DNA of 39,443 nucleotides from CAZPAN01 sp964581165. Lineage in GTDB: Bacteria; Actinomycetota; Coriobacteriia; Coriobacteriales; CADBOM01. The stretch is from NCBI GenBank assembly GCA_964581165.1, contig CAZOMM010000008.1, forward strand, positions 1-39,443, in the 5' to 3' direction. The notes under the pieces are model-generated. The model did no database searches. It was not told the DNA's origin and was given only the letters and a program-made list of their open reading frames with translations. Position 1 is the first letter of the stretch. Each line of letters starts with the position of its first letter. A program made the translations under genes and the position numbers. This document shows, in pieces, positions 1 through 9,137 of the stretch.

Positions 1-77
1 ACTCTTCGGTTGTAGATGTTGAGGATCCCCAAGAGGCCCTTGCGCGTATAAGAGAGACGATAGCAAGACTAAACTAG
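1..77 (+). CDS. DUF1893 family protein, C-terminal end only (5' end outside window)
   Basis: The window opens inside a gene. The frame that reads SSVVDVEDPQEALARIRETI ends at the TAG at 75-77. This matches the C-terminus of the protein at 1414-1683, and the DNA agrees at 72 of 73 positions (1-73 against 1604-1676), so it is the tail of a paralogue. The family is recognised from the conserved block of the second copy. DUF1893 proteins have a cytidine-deaminase-like fold and no established function. Whether the upstream copy is full length cannot be seen. Confidence 0.7.
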   Translation, partial: SSVVDVEDPQEALARIRETIARLN

Positions 78-205
78 TAGCTTTGGTATAAGCACTAGGG
101 TTAGCTACAAGCTTTTTTGCCTTATCTATTACTTTTTGACGTTCGTGTTGGGTTTTCCTTGCATGTTTTTGTGACCAAAAGGCCACGTATTTAACCTCAG
201 CTTCT

Positions 206-463
206 ATGTCTTTTGCTTTGTTGTCGTTAGTGTCAGATGCCGTAAGGTGCACTGTTTTAAATCCTAGGGGCGCGGAGTTTGGAAAGTTACTGAATTCTAA
301 AAGAATCTTTTCGTTTGATGGAATGGGATTAAGCGGTAGCTCTGTTTCTAGTCTCGCTTACGTGGAGCAATCTATGAGTACTGGAAGAGTTACCGTTAAT
401 GCAGGTTCGTTTACCATTAAAATATACCAACAAAATGGTGGAACAATTAAACAGGGTGTTTAG
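206..463 (+). CDS. Doubtful small ORF, 85 aa, unrecognised
   Basis: An open frame of 85 codons lies between the DUF1893 tail and the lipoprotein gene. I do not recognise it. The C-terminal half has a plausible protein-like composition (GGTIKQGV at the end, alternating hydrophobic residues), but there is no Shine-Dalgarno sequence before the ATG and no hydrophobic or other motif to lean on. It could be a degenerate remnant or chance. The rest of 78-531 shows nothing else I can name. Confidence 0.25.
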   Translation: MSFALLSLVSDAVRCTVLNPRGAEFGKLLNSKRIFSFDGMGLSGSSVSSLAYVEQSMSTGRVTVNAGSFTIKIYQQNGGTIKQGV

Positions 464-531
464 GGCGATCAATTTGAGAGATTTTCAGAGCGTTAAATGT
501 GTCATCGATGTCTCTTTGGGGTGCATGCGAC

Positions 532-1275
532 ATGAAGTCTTTTGCCTTTTGTGGATTGGTTTTGATACTTATCTCAGCCATGTTTGTTACGACTGTATTT
601 GCTGTAGCAGGATGTTCCAAAACTCAAGTTGCCGATGGTAACTTTGTGTCAAGCGATGATTATTCAGACAATTCTGATTTTTCGTCTCAGGACGATACCG
701 ACACATCAAGTTCTTCTGAATCTTCCTATTCAAACGAAAACAATGACGATTATGATTGGGTGGTTATTGAGTACTCAGAAGGAGAAATTGTTAGTTTTGA
801 TGGCATAACCGTTGAGATACCACAAGGTTGGGAAGGCACTCTTGAGTCTTCTTTTGCTGTAAGCACGCTAGAGATGGCTGGATTTACGGATTTTGATGTA
901 TCTGAGTATACCCTTTCTTTGACTACAGAGATGCCAGTCTATGGAACTGTGACTTTAGTAATTTCTCCTGATCTCATGGATGCATATCGATTATTACCGT
1001 CTGGTTACTCTAGCCTAAACGATATACTCAACAGCTACTCTAAAAGCAATCAACACAAGATAGAAGAGATAGTGATTGATGGACAAGTGGGATACGCCAT
1101 TTGGAATACTTCGATTTATAACGACCATAACATCTATCTATCTTGGGGAGATGATCGCCTGATGTTAATTGGAGTTAGTCCTTCGATTTCAGGATATGAT
1201 TCCGATGTGGATATCTCAAATATAGCTTTGGAGCCTGAGTTTCAGGCTGCAATCCAATCGATACATCTTTACTAG
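532..1275 (+). CDS. Putative lipoprotein, 247 aa
   Basis: A secreted lipoprotein of unknown role. From the ATG at 532 the protein begins with a short Lys-containing n-region, a hydrophobic stretch (about residues 8-26) and a lipobox VAGC with the acylated cysteine at residue 28. A low-complexity Ser/Asp/Asn-rich tether of about 45 residues follows, typical of a spacer through the cell wall, then a folded domain of about 170 residues containing 'EIPQGWEGT', which resembles extracytoplasmic beta-rich domains. An upstream in-frame ATG at 499 would put 11 extra residues before the signal peptide, so 532 is preferred. It sits between the two DUF1893 tails. Function unknown. Confidence 0.75.
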   Translation: MKSFAFCGLVLILISAMFVTTVFAVAGCSKTQVADGNFVSSDDYSDNSDFSSQDDTDTSSSSESSYSNENNDDYDWVVIEYSEGEIVSFDGITVEIPQGWEGTLESSFAVSTLEMAGFTDFDVSEYTLSLTTEMPVYGTVTLVISPDLMDAYRLLPSGYSSLNDILNSYSKSNQHKIEEIVIDGQVGYAIWNTSIYNDHNIYLSWGDDRLMLIGVSPSISGYDSDVDISNIALEPEFQAAIQSIHLY

Positions 1276-1413
1276 CGTTTACCAGCGTCCAAGGCATGTA
1301 ATCGCCTTGAAGTCTAGTTGTTTTTTAGTGCTGACGGTTTGATTTGAGTAAGTTTTATTGTTGTGACGGTGAGGTACTGTCGAATATCTTGCGCAAATTG
1401 AAGCAACCACCCT

Positions 1414-1683
1414 GTGTGCTTCGGTATGATCACTCAGTCTAACAGCGACACGTCTAGATACCTTCTCGATCCCCACTCGCTGTATGCTCCGGTAATGAGT
1501 GTTGATGCAATTAGGGTGCTTAAAGAGCACAAAATACCTGCGTACTACGATAAAACAACAGAAATGATTATTAATCGTACAGGTGATGGCAGGTGTCCGA
1601 TAGACTCTTCGGTTGTAGATGTTGAGGATCCCCAAGAGGCCCTTGCGCGTATAAGAGAAACGATAGCAAGACTAAAAAGCTAG
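1414..1683 (+). pseudogene. DUF1893 family, truncated duplicate (C-terminal half)
   Basis: The 89-codon frame starts at a GTG without a visible ribosome-binding site and has an in-frame stop at 1399-1401. From about residue 23 (LYAPVMSVDAIRVLKEH) it carries the C-terminal half of DUF1893, including the conserved block MIINRTGDGRCPID. The N-terminal half of this roughly 140-residue family is missing, and I see no homologous N-terminus in another frame just upstream. Because its last 73 bp are almost identical to positions 1-73, the simplest reading is a recent partial duplication of the upstream gene's 3' part. It could still be translated as a short protein. Confidence 0.6.
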
Positions 1684-1696
1684 TTTTGTAAAACTC

Positions 1697-1800
1697 TTCT
1701 TGATAGTCTTGCTAAATCACCCTTGATAACCCGTACTAAACTGCCCTTGATAGTCTGGCTAAGCCGCCCCTAGCAGCCCGTGCTAAACCGCCTCTAACCT
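1697..1800. repeat. Imperfect tandem repeat, about 24 bp x 4
   Basis: Four degenerate copies follow one another, starting near 1698, 1722, 1746 and 1769, on the pattern CTTGATAGTCTTGCTAAATC. The unit is not shared with other gaps. The array fills the space between the truncated DUF1893 copy and the convergent cell-wall hydrolase gene. Confidence 0.75.
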
Positions 1801-1807
1801 AGAGAAC

Positions 1808-2881
1808 TTATATAGAGTTCATCTGGCTGAGCACGCTGTTGTACCAATGCGAGTAATTAGAAGGACAGTACTTTTTAGCCGCATCTAGGGTAAGCGAATA
1901 ACCATACAATCTAGCAAGGCCGTTGACATGCGCATCGATGGCCTCTTCCCAAGACGACCATGAGGAGCTACCCCAGCCCCAGGCATTGTACGACCTAAAA
2001 CAGTACGCTCCCTTACTGCTCTCTACAGCGGCAATTGCTGGCGACCACCTAGGATCCACACCATAATTCCAAGCAGCCTCAGCAAAGGTTCTTCCTTGGC
2101 CAGCCATGGGGGATCCTGCCAAATAAGCATCTATTCTGGCAGTCCATTCCTCGATGAATTCGTTGTAAGACATTGTCCAGTTAACATCAGAACTAGACAC
2201 AGTTGAGGTCACTGTTTCTGAGCTAGTTTCTTCGGTGGATTGAGATGCTTCCGAAGATTCAGAAGATTCAGCAGAAGCTGCTTCCAATTCGGCTTCTTGT
2301 TCTGCTGCAAGCTGAGCTGCGGCTTCTGCTTCAGCTCGTTCCATGGCTTCTTGACGTGCTGACTGCGCATCGTTTAAGGCTTTTTCTGCTTCTGAGCGAG
2401 CCTGCTGGGCACTTTCCTTATCGCTCTCGAGTTCTGTGTTGGCAGCTTCAAGCTCATCCATTAAACGCTGCTGTTCGTTGAGGATGTCCATATTGTATTC
2501 CTGATACCTGCTTATTAAGTCCATGGTATCGAATACCTCGGTAGCACTATCAGAAGTTAGTAAGAGGCTAATAAGTGTAGGAGCCGTCTGTTGGTATTTA
2601 TATAGCGATCTTAAGGCTTCGTTGCTGTCGTCTTTTTGACTTTCTATCGTCTGCTCCAAAGCTTCGATCTTTTCTTGATTCTCCGAAATTCTTGCGTCTA
2701 TCTCGTCTACAGCTGCCACTGCTTCGTTGTAGGCTCGTGCAGTTTCTTCTACCCTGGCCTCTAAGCTATCGAGATCATCGTCTGCCCAAGCTACGGGTAA
2801 AACAGTCAAGCAAGATGCGATCAACATCGCCACAGCTGTTATTGCCGCAACTATTACTTTTCGTACTGAAAAGCTAAGCAT
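1808..2881 (-). CDS. Secreted coiled-coil protein with C-terminal lysozyme-like (glucosaminidase-type) domain
   Basis: A probable peptidoglycan hydrolase of 357 aa. The N-terminus is a signal peptide with a likely cleavage after AWA (residue 33); a lipobox-like IASC lies within it but the hydrophobic run continues past the cysteine. Residues about 35-205 form a long heptad-rich coiled coil like the PcsB/CwlO N-terminal domain, ending in an Ala/Glu-rich stretch, then a Ser/Thr linker (about 205-235). The C-terminal 120 residues (FAEAAWNYGVDPRWSPAIAA, then VESSKG and NAWGWG) resemble glucosaminidase or lytic transglycosylase folds; the Glu in AAVESSKG is the expected catalytic acid. Coiled-coil domains of this kind often regulate the hydrolase at the divisome. 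Transcribed divergently from the PPDK regulator gene. Confidence 0.85.
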   Translation of the reverse strand: MLSFSVRKVIVAAITAVAMLIASCLTVLPVAWADDDLDSLEARVEETARAYNEAVAAVDEIDARISENQEKIEALEQTIESQKDDSNEALRSLYKYQQTAPTLISLLLTSDSATEVFDTMDLISRYQEYNMDILNEQQRLMDELEAANTELESDKESAQQARSEAEKALNDAQSARQEAMERAEAEAAAQLAAEQEAELEAASAESSESSEASQSTEETSSETVTSTVSSSDVNWTMSYNEFIEEWTARIDAYLAGSPMAGQGRTFAEAAWNYGVDPRWSPAIAAVESSKGAYCFRSYNAWGWGSSSWSSWEEAIDAHVNGLARLYGYSLTLDAAKKYCPSNYSHWYNSVLSQMNSI

Positions 2882-3063
2882 AAAAACCCTTGTCTTACGG
2901 TTACAGAACTATCTTGGCAAACTTTGTACCAAGACAACAGCCGCAACGCCTCCGCGCTTTGTTTATTGCTTTACTGCCTTAATTTTTGTGCTGTGCGTGC
3001 CGTGTTTCGGTGCTGCATGTGCTGTGTTTCGCGGAATCTTTACGTGCAACTTAAGGCGCTTAT

Positions 3064-3069
3064 TATAAT
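3064..3069 (+). promoter_or_regulatory. Candidate -10 element for the PPDK regulator gene
   Basis: A perfect TATAAT lies about 80 bp before the start of the PPDK regulatory protein gene, with only a weak -35 candidate (TTTACG, 19 bp upstream). The divergent gap 2882-3148 also contains a GTGCTGTG-type repetitive stretch at about 2990-3035. Confidence 0.35.
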
Positions 3070-3148
3070 GATCTGCCTAAAAAGGGCAAAGTTGCTGCTA
3101 AAAGCAAGTATGCCAAAGGTGTTTTAGCCATTAATGTTTGGAGATTGT

Positions 3149-4033
3149 ATGGATACTATGAGTATCAGTGCCTCAATCAGTTCTTCAATCAGCGCTTCGC
3201 TAACGATTTTTATAATTTCCGATTCGCTGGGGGATACAGCAGCAGCTATGGCAACGGCTGCTGCCAGCCAGTTTGAAGACGAGAAAGTCAGAGTAGAGCG
3301 TCTTCCTAAAATCTCTACCGAAAAACAGGTTGGGTCTTACCTCGATGAGCGAGGAAGATCTAGTGGAGATTGTGTTGCATTTGTAACGATTACTGCTCCC
3401 GATGTGAGGGAGAAAGTATTTACCGTTCTTGCAGAAAGACGTATTCAGTCTGTTGATCTTTTGGGGCCAGCAATCGATGCGATATCAAAAGCTACGGGCT
3501 CGAATCCAGTTTTGCGCGCAGGCATCAATCGCAAGCTTGACGAAGCATATTTCAGACGCATTGAGGCAATGGACTACTCTGTTGATCATGATGATGGGCG
3601 TCTTCCAGAGGAGTATTGCGAAGCCGATATAGTTTTGATGGGGGTGTCCAGAACATCCAAAACTCCGTTATCGATGTATCTAGCCTCGGCTGGATACAAA
3701 GTTGCCAATCTCCCCTTGGCTCTAGGAGTAGAGCCTCCCAAGCAAATCTATGATGTTGAAAGGTGGAGGATTTTTGGCTTGATGTCCAGCCCAAAAATAC
3801 TGGCAGATATTCGCGCACGACGTCTTGGCGATGTAGATCCCAAGCTTTTGGAAAATTATGCAGGAGAAGAGTATGTAACTCGCGATCTTGATCAGGCCAG
3901 GGCATTTATGCGCAAGATCGGCTGCATAATCATTCGCACCGACAATCGTGCAATCGAAGATACCGCGCGAGAAATTCTTACGTACTACGAGAGGGCCCAG
4001 TTAATGCAATTGAGCAAGGATTTGGGTAAGTAA
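3149..4033 (+). CDS. Pyruvate, phosphate dikinase regulatory protein (kinase/pyrophosphorylase, DUF299)
   Basis: A bifunctional regulator of 294 aa that inactivates PPDK by ADP-dependent phosphorylation of the threonine next to the catalytic histidine and reactivates it by phosphate-dependent removal. The sequence shows the family P-loop GVSRTSKTP (residues 165-173) and the conserved blocks FIISDSLGDTA and GVEPPKQIYDV. The ATG at 3149 is preferred over 3134 because GGAG at 3140-3143 lies 5 nt before it. An N-terminal Ser/Ile-rich stretch (SISASISSSISASLT) is extra and low in complexity. It stands directly upstream of ppdK, whose regulatory threonine is intact, which supports PPDK rather than PEP synthase as the target. 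Confidence 0.93.
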   Translation: MDTMSISASISSSISASLTIFIISDSLGDTAAAMATAAASQFEDEKVRVERLPKISTEKQVGSYLDERGRSSGDCVAFVTITAPDVREKVFTVLAERRIQSVDLLGPAIDAISKATGSNPVLRAGINRKLDEAYFRRIEAMDYSVDHDDGRLPEEYCEADIVLMGVSRTSKTPLSMYLASAGYKVANLPLALGVEPPKQIYDVERWRIFGLMSSPKILADIRARRLGDVDPKLLENYAGEEYVTRDLDQARAFMRKIGCIIIRTDNRAIEDTAREILTYYERAQLMQLSKDLGK

Positions 4034-4092
4034 CTACGGTTTTTGGCCTATAAGCACGGCTTTTGGTTTAAAAACACGGTTTTTGCAAGTGC
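4032..4092. repeat. Short imperfect repeats (ACGGTTTTTGG type)
   Basis: Three degenerate copies of an A/T-rich unit of about 22 bp built on ACGGTTTTTG or ACGGCTTTTGG directly follow the stop codon of the PPDK regulator gene. The rest of the gap up to 4268 holds no clear promoter that I can defend. Confidence 0.55.
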
Positions 4093-4268
4093 GGTAGCCG
4101 GTTCTTTGGGTACCTGTGGCGTTAAATTGTGATTATAGGCGGTCTTTGTTCTATCATTTCTAGCTTGGGTGCTCAAAGCGCTCGCTTCTTCGCATGACTA
4201 TTCCTAGTGCATTTGCAATGGATAAGTCATGCGATGTTTTGAGATGTCTTATTGCAAAGGAGTCATAA

Positions 4269-7007
4269 GTGTCCGATTCAATGCAGCGCGTATTTGCTTT
4301 TGGCAAAGATGCTGATGGCAACAACGTTACGGAAGGCAACAAGGACATGAAGGACATTCTTGGTGGTAAAGGTGCTAACCTCGCCGAGATGGCCCAGATA
4401 GGCCTTCCAGTTCCTCCGGGCTTTACAATCTCATGTCAAACCTGCATGGATTACTACAGAAATGGAAACGAGTTTCCCGATGGTGTTTGGGATACGATCG
4501 ATGAGTATCGTCGAGATCTCGAAAAGCGCATGGGTAAAAAGATTGGTGACGAGCAGGACCCGCTGCTTGTTTCTGTTCGCTCGGGCGCACCGTTTTCGAT
4601 GCCTGGCATGATGGACACGGTTTTGAATCTTGGTCTTAACGATAGGTCGATTGGGGGACTTATCAAGCAAACCGACAATCCTCGCTTTGCTTGGGATTCG
4701 TACCGTCGCTTTATTCAGATGTTTTCTAATGTGGTTATGGGAGTCGATGGTGATCTTTTCGAAAATGCCATCAATTCCATCAAAATTGCTAGGGGAGTTA
4801 AGGGAGACAACGAGCTTGATGCCTCCGATCTTGAATCCCTCGTAACTACTTTTAAGCAGATCTTCTCTGACAATGTTTCGGCTGAGGAATATCCACAGCT
4901 TGTTGTTGATGGCAAAGCTCAGTTCCCACAAGATCCCGACATGCAGCTTAACCTAGCAATTCGTGCTGTGTTTGGTAGCTGGATGAATGATCGTGCCTGC
5001 CTATATCGCAAGCAAAATAAGATTTCTGACGATTTGGGAACTGCCGTTAATGTGCAGACGATGGTCTTTGGAAACAAGGGCAACACATCTGCTACAGGTG
5101 TTGCATTTACTCGTAATCCAGCCAATGGTGCCAATGAGTTTTATGGCGACTATCTCGTAAATGCTCAGGGTGAGGACGTTGTGGCAGGCATTCGCAACAC
5201 CGAGCCGATTTCTGGACTCAAGCATGTTGAGGGTTTAAAAGAGGCTGGCGAGGAGCTGGAGAAGGTATTCAAGATTCTCGAGAATCACTATCGCGATATG
5301 TGCGATATCGAATTTACGATTGAGCAAGGCAAGCTGTGGATGCTTCAGACCCGTGTTGGTAAGCGCACCGCTGCTGCCGCAATTGCCATTGCTATCTCGA
5401 TGGTCGATGAGGGTCTTATCACTCGCGAAGAGGCTGTAATGCGCATTGATCCTGCGCAGCTCGATCAGTTGCTACATCCCCAGTTTGATGCTTCTGCAAG
5501 CTATGACGTGCTTGCAAGCGGACTTAATGCCAGCCCCGGTGCTGCGGTTGGCGAGGCAGTTTTTTCGGCTGATGATGCTGTAAAGGCAGCCGAGGATGGA
5601 CGCAAGTGCGTGCTTATTCGCTGGGAAACCACCCCAGATGATCTTGCAGGAATGGTTGCTGCCGAGGGAATTCTTACCAGCCATGGCGGAAAGACCTCTC
5701 ATGCTGCTGTTATCGCTCGTGGCATGGGTGCGCCATGTGTCTGTGGTGTTGATGCTCTTAAGATCGATGCCGAGAACAAGTGCGCCGAGGTTGCTGGTAC
5801 AGATGTTGTTATCAACGAGGGAGACATAATCTCTATTGATGGAACTACCGGAATTGTGGTGCTTGGTGAGGTCGCTCTAGCTCCTGCGGAGCTGTCTGAG
5901 GATCTCGATAAGGTGCTCGAGTGGGCCGATGAGTTCCGTGAGCTTGGTGTTCGTGCTAACGCTGACAACCCGGCAGATGCCCAGCTTTCTCGTGATTTTG
6001 GAGCTCAAGGCATTGGACTTTGCCGCACTGAGCATATGTTTTTGGGTGATCGCAAGTCGATCATTCAGTCGTTTATCCTCACCGACGATCCTGCGGTCAA
6101 AGAAAAGGCTCTCTCTGATTTGCTGACTGCCCAGACCGAGGACTTCCTTGGTATGTTTAGGGCCATGGATGGTCTGCCCGTGGTTGTGAGGCTTCTGGAT
6201 CCTCCACTGCATGAGTTCCTCGACGATCCTCGTGCACTTGAGGTGGAGCTTACCAAGTTAGAGTGCAGTGGTGGCGACAAGAGCGAAATTGCTGCTAAGA
6301 GGGAGCTGCTTGAGCGCATTGATGCCATGGCAGAGGCCAATCCAATGCTTGGTCTGCGTGGTTGTCGTCTGGCAATTCTTTATCCCGAGCTACCTGTTAT
6401 GCAAACTAGAGCAATTGCAACAGCTATGGCTGAGCTTAAAAAAGAAGGACTCGACCCCAAGGCCGAGATCATGGTTCCGCTGGTTTCTGTTGTAAATGAG
6501 CTCGAGATTCTACGTTGCGAGGTCGAAAAGATAGTTGCTCAAATTGCTGAGGAAAATGGCGTTGAGCTTGACATTCCTATCGGAACAATGATTGAGCTGC
6601 CTAGGGCTGCAATTACAGCTGACGAAATCGGCAGATTTGCGGACTTCTTTAGCTTTGGAACCAATGATCTTACCCAGACCACCTTTGGTTTTTCGCGTGA
6701 CGATGTTGAGTCCAAGTTTATCCCGCGTTATCTGTCGCAAAAGATTTTGCCGGCCAATCCATTTGAGACTGTAGATTCTGGTGTGGCTAAGCTGGTGGAT
6801 ATGGGTTGCAGGCTTGGCCGCGAGACAAATCCTGATATCACGCTGGGCGTTTGCGGAGAGCATGGCGGCGATCCTGATTCTGTCAAGATTTTCCACAAGA
6901 TTGGTCTTAGCTATGTGTCTTGCTCGCCATACAGGGTGCCTCTGGCTAGACTTGCTGCTGCCCAGGCTGCTCTAGAAGATAAGGCCAAGGTTTCTGATAA
7001 TCGCTAG
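4269..7007 (+). CDS. ppdK: Pyruvate, phosphate dikinase
   Basis: PPDK (912 aa) interconverts pyruvate, ATP and phosphate with PEP, AMP and pyrophosphate. In anaerobes it works in glycolysis or PEP synthesis depending on energy state. The N-terminal ATP-grasp domain begins with GGKGANLAEM. The swivelling phosphohistidine domain contains GGKTSHAAVIARG, giving catalytic His478 and regulatory Thr476. The C-terminal PEP/pyruvate barrel contains the LGVCGEHGGDP motif with the catalytic Cys862. Start is GTG at 4269, with AAAGGAG at 4256-4262 ideally placed. The target residues of the adjacent regulator are all present. The stop codon lies in a local duplication: GATAATCGC occurs at 6998-7006 and again at 7024-7032. 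Confidence 0.98.
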   Translation: MSDSMQRVFAFGKDADGNNVTEGNKDMKDILGGKGANLAEMAQIGLPVPPGFTISCQTCMDYYRNGNEFPDGVWDTIDEYRRDLEKRMGKKIGDEQDPLLVSVRSGAPFSMPGMMDTVLNLGLNDRSIGGLIKQTDNPRFAWDSYRRFIQMFSNVVMGVDGDLFENAINSIKIARGVKGDNELDASDLESLVTTFKQIFSDNVSAEEYPQLVVDGKAQFPQDPDMQLNLAIRAVFGSWMNDRACLYRKQNKISDDLGTAVNVQTMVFGNKGNTSATGVAFTRNPANGANEFYGDYLVNAQGEDVVAGIRNTEPISGLKHVEGLKEAGEELEKVFKILENHYRDMCDIEFTIEQGKLWMLQTRVGKRTAAAAIAIAISMVDEGLITREEAVMRIDPAQLDQLLHPQFDASASYDVLASGLNASPGAAVGEAVFSADDAVKAAEDGRKCVLIRWETTPDDLAGMVAAEGILTSHGGKTSHAAVIARGMGAPCVCGVDALKIDAENKCAEVAGTDVVINEGDIISIDGTTGIVVLGEVALAPAELSEDLDKVLEWADEFRELGVRANADNPADAQLSRDFGAQGIGLCRTEHMFLGDRKSIIQSFILTDDPAVKEKALSDLLTAQTEDFLGMFRAMDGLPVVVRLLDPPLHEFLDDPRALEVELTKLECSGGDKSEIAAKRELLERIDAMAEANPMLGLRGCRLAILYPELPVMQTRAIATAMAELKKEGLDPKAEIMVPLVSVVNELEILRCEVEKIVAQIAEENGVELDIPIGTMIELPRAAITADEIGRFADFFSFGTNDLTQTTFGFSRDDVESKFIPRYLSQKILPANPFETVDSGVAKLVDMGCRLGRETNPDITLGVCGEHGGDPDSVKIFHKIGLSYVSCSPYRVPLARLAAAQAALEDKAKVSDNR

Positions 7008-7177
7008 TTGGTGAGCTAGTTGGTGATAATCGCCAAATGATGGCGATCGTAGTGGTGATTGCTGGATAGTACGACTGGACAATACGTGTGGATAATACGA
7101 GCACTCTTTGTGGCGTTTTGCGTTTGCGAGATAGAGTGTGTAGTTTTGCAGGATAGAGCTTAAATAGACAAGATGCG

Positions 7178-7207
7178 GGGCGACCCAGAGACAAAAGTGG
7201 GTCGCCC
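7178..7207 (+). terminator. Perfect 10-bp hairpin before asnB (terminator or attenuator)
   Basis: GGGCGACCCA (7178-7187) pairs perfectly with TGGGTCGCCC (7198-7207) around a 10-nt loop, followed by TTAATTTG. It ends 28 bp before the asnB start and 170 bp after ppdK. It could end ppdK transcription or act as an attenuator in the asnB leader. The U tract is short, so it is not a classical strong terminator. Confidence 0.6.
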
Positions 7208-7235
7208 TTAATTTGCAACAGGAGAAAATACTCAT

Positions 7236-9137
7236 ATGTGCGGAATCGCAGGATTTGTTGCCGACACTCCAGATGCCAAGGAAGTTTTGGGGAATATGAC
7301 CCGAGCGATTGCTCATCGAGGTCCAGACGATGAAGGTATGTTTTTTGATGGGCCGGCAGCTCTTGGCTTTCGCAGATTGTCGATTATCGACTTGGATCAT
7401 GGTGCTCAGCCCATGCGCAACGAAAGCGGCGATATCGTAGTTACTTTTAATGGCGAGATCTATAACTATCAGCAGCTGAGAGCTGAGCTTATTGCTAAAG
7501 GTCACGTTTTTGCAAACGACTCAGACACTGAGTGTTTGGTGCACGCATATGAGGAATATGGCTATGAGATGCTTGATCATTTGCGGGGGATGTTTGCCTT
7601 TGTAATTTGGGATAGCCTCAAACAAAGACTTTTTGGAGCTCGTGACTTTTTTGGAATCAAGCCGCTTTATTACGCAAAGATTTTCGATGGCATTGTGTAT
7701 TCCTCGGAAATCAAGGCCATTCTTGAACATCCTGCAGTCGAGCGAGAGTTCAACCACGAAGCTCTCGATCAGTATTTGAGCTTTCAGTATTCGGTTTTGC
7801 CGGAGACCATGTTTAAGGGGATCTACAGATTAGAACCCGGTTGTTACTTTGTTTTTGAGAATCAAAAGCTCCAGATTCACAGGTATTTTGATCCGCTGCC
7901 CCAGCCTCTTGCAGAGACCGACAGAAGCTTTGCAGATACAGTCGAGGCCATCAAAGAGAGCATGCACGAGTCGGTAAACACTCACATGGTTGCCGACGTA
8001 GAAGTTGGCTCGCTGTTATCGAGTGGTATCGATTCAAGCTATATTGCTGCGCTCTATCCCGGAGATAAAACCTACACCGTTGGTTTTGAAACTGCCGACA
8101 ACAAGTACAACGAAATTGACTATGCGCTTGATACGGCCAAGGAACTTGGCAAGGCAAACACTCACAGGATAATTTCTCCCGAGGATTACTGGGATTCGAT
8201 TCCGCTTGTTATGTATTACATGGACGAACCCCTGGCCGATCCATCTGCCGTGGCTCTTTTTTTCCTAGACAAGATGGTTGCCGAAGATGTAAAGGTGGTG
8301 CTTTCTGGAGAGGGTGCCGACGAATTCTTTGGTGGCTACAACATTTATCATGAGCCGCAGTCGCTCGGAGCTTATCAACGCATTCCCCGCTTTTTGAGAA
8401 AAGCTGCAGCTGCTGTGGCTAGAGCTTTACCCAGAAGTGTTAAGGGTAGGGGCTTTTTAATTAGGGGTGCCAAGGATCTAGAAGAAAGATTTATAGGAAA
8501 CGCCAATATCTTTTCTGTGCAAGAGAGAAACAAGATCCTCAAGAGGTGCTCGGCAAAGGATAGCCCAGCAGATATCTGTGCCCCTTATTACGCTAATGCC
8601 AAGGGCCTAGACGATGTTTCGAGGATGCAATATATCGACTGCAATTTTTGGCTGCCGGGAGATATCCTGCTCAAGGCAGATAAGATGTCGATGGCTCATT
8701 CACTCGAAAGCAGAGTTCCGTTTTTGGATCGCAGGGTTTTTGAGTTGTCTCGCACTCTTAGCGAGGGACATCGTTTAAATGGCTTTACCACCAAATATGC
8801 CTTAAGAACTGCAGCAAACGAAGTTTTGCCTGAGCGTGTGGCAAATAAGAAAAAGCTTGGTTTTCCGGTGCCTATGAGGTTGTGGCTTAAGCAAGACGAT
8901 TATTACAACCGGGTACGCAGCCTGTTTGAATCTGAGACTGCTGAGAGTTTCTTCAACACTGGCGAGTTGATAAATCTTCTCGATGCACACCGCAATGGCC
9001 ACCTAGACAATAGTCGCAAAATCTGGACTGTCTATGTGTTTTTGATTTGGTATCAGGTGTTCTTTGAAGGAGCGCTATCTGCTGCTGATATTCCAGAGCC
9101 ACAGAAACTCTCAGATAAAAAAGCGGCTAAAGCGTAA
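7236..9137 (+). CDS. asnB: Asparagine synthase (glutamine-hydrolysing)
   Basis: Makes asparagine from aspartate, ATP and glutamine. The protein (633 aa) starts MCGIAGF, so processing leaves the nucleophilic Cys2 at the N-terminus of the class II glutaminase domain (about 1-210, with RLSIIDL and NGEIYNY). The synthetase domain has the PPi loop as SSGIDSS (residues 262-268), a variant of SGGLDSS in which the first Gly is Ser, plus GEGADEFFGGY and the C-terminal SRVPFLD and KKKLGFPVP blocks. GGAGA precedes the ATG. The final codons (Lys-Lys-Ala-Ala-Lys-Ala) are the first unit of the repeat array that follows. Confidence 0.96.
   Translation: MCGIAGFVADTPDAKEVLGNMTRAIAHRGPDDEGMFFDGPAALGFRRLSIIDLDHGAQPMRNESGDIVVTFNGEIYNYQQLRAELIAKGHVFANDSDTECLVHAYEEYGYEMLDHLRGMFAFVIWDSLKQRLFGARDFFGIKPLYYAKIFDGIVYSSEIKAILEHPAVEREFNHEALDQYLSFQYSVLPETMFKGIYRLEPGCYFVFENQKLQIHRYFDPLPQPLAETDRSFADTVEAIKESMHESVNTHMVADVEVGSLLSSGIDSSYIAALYPGDKTYTVGFETADNKYNEIDYALDTAKELGKANTHRIISPEDYWDSIPLVMYYMDEPLADPSAVALFFLDKMVAEDVKVVLSGEGADEFFGGYNIYHEPQSLGAYQRIPRFLRKAAAAVARALPRSVKGRGFLIRGAKDLEERFIGNANIFSVQERNKILKRCSAKDSPADICAPYYANAKGLDDVSRMQYIDCNFWLPGDILLKADKMSMAHSLESRVPFLDRRVFELSRTLSEGHRLNGFTTKYALRTAANEVLPERVANKKKLGFPVPMRLWLKQDDYYNRVRSLFESETAESFFNTGELINLLDAHRNGHLDNSRKIWTVYVFLIWYQVFFEGALSAADIPEPQKLSDKKAAKA

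Noticed and set aside
1279..1635. Minus-strand frame of 118 codons
   Set aside because: It is antisense to the DUF1893 copy, whose plus-strand reading matches a known family.
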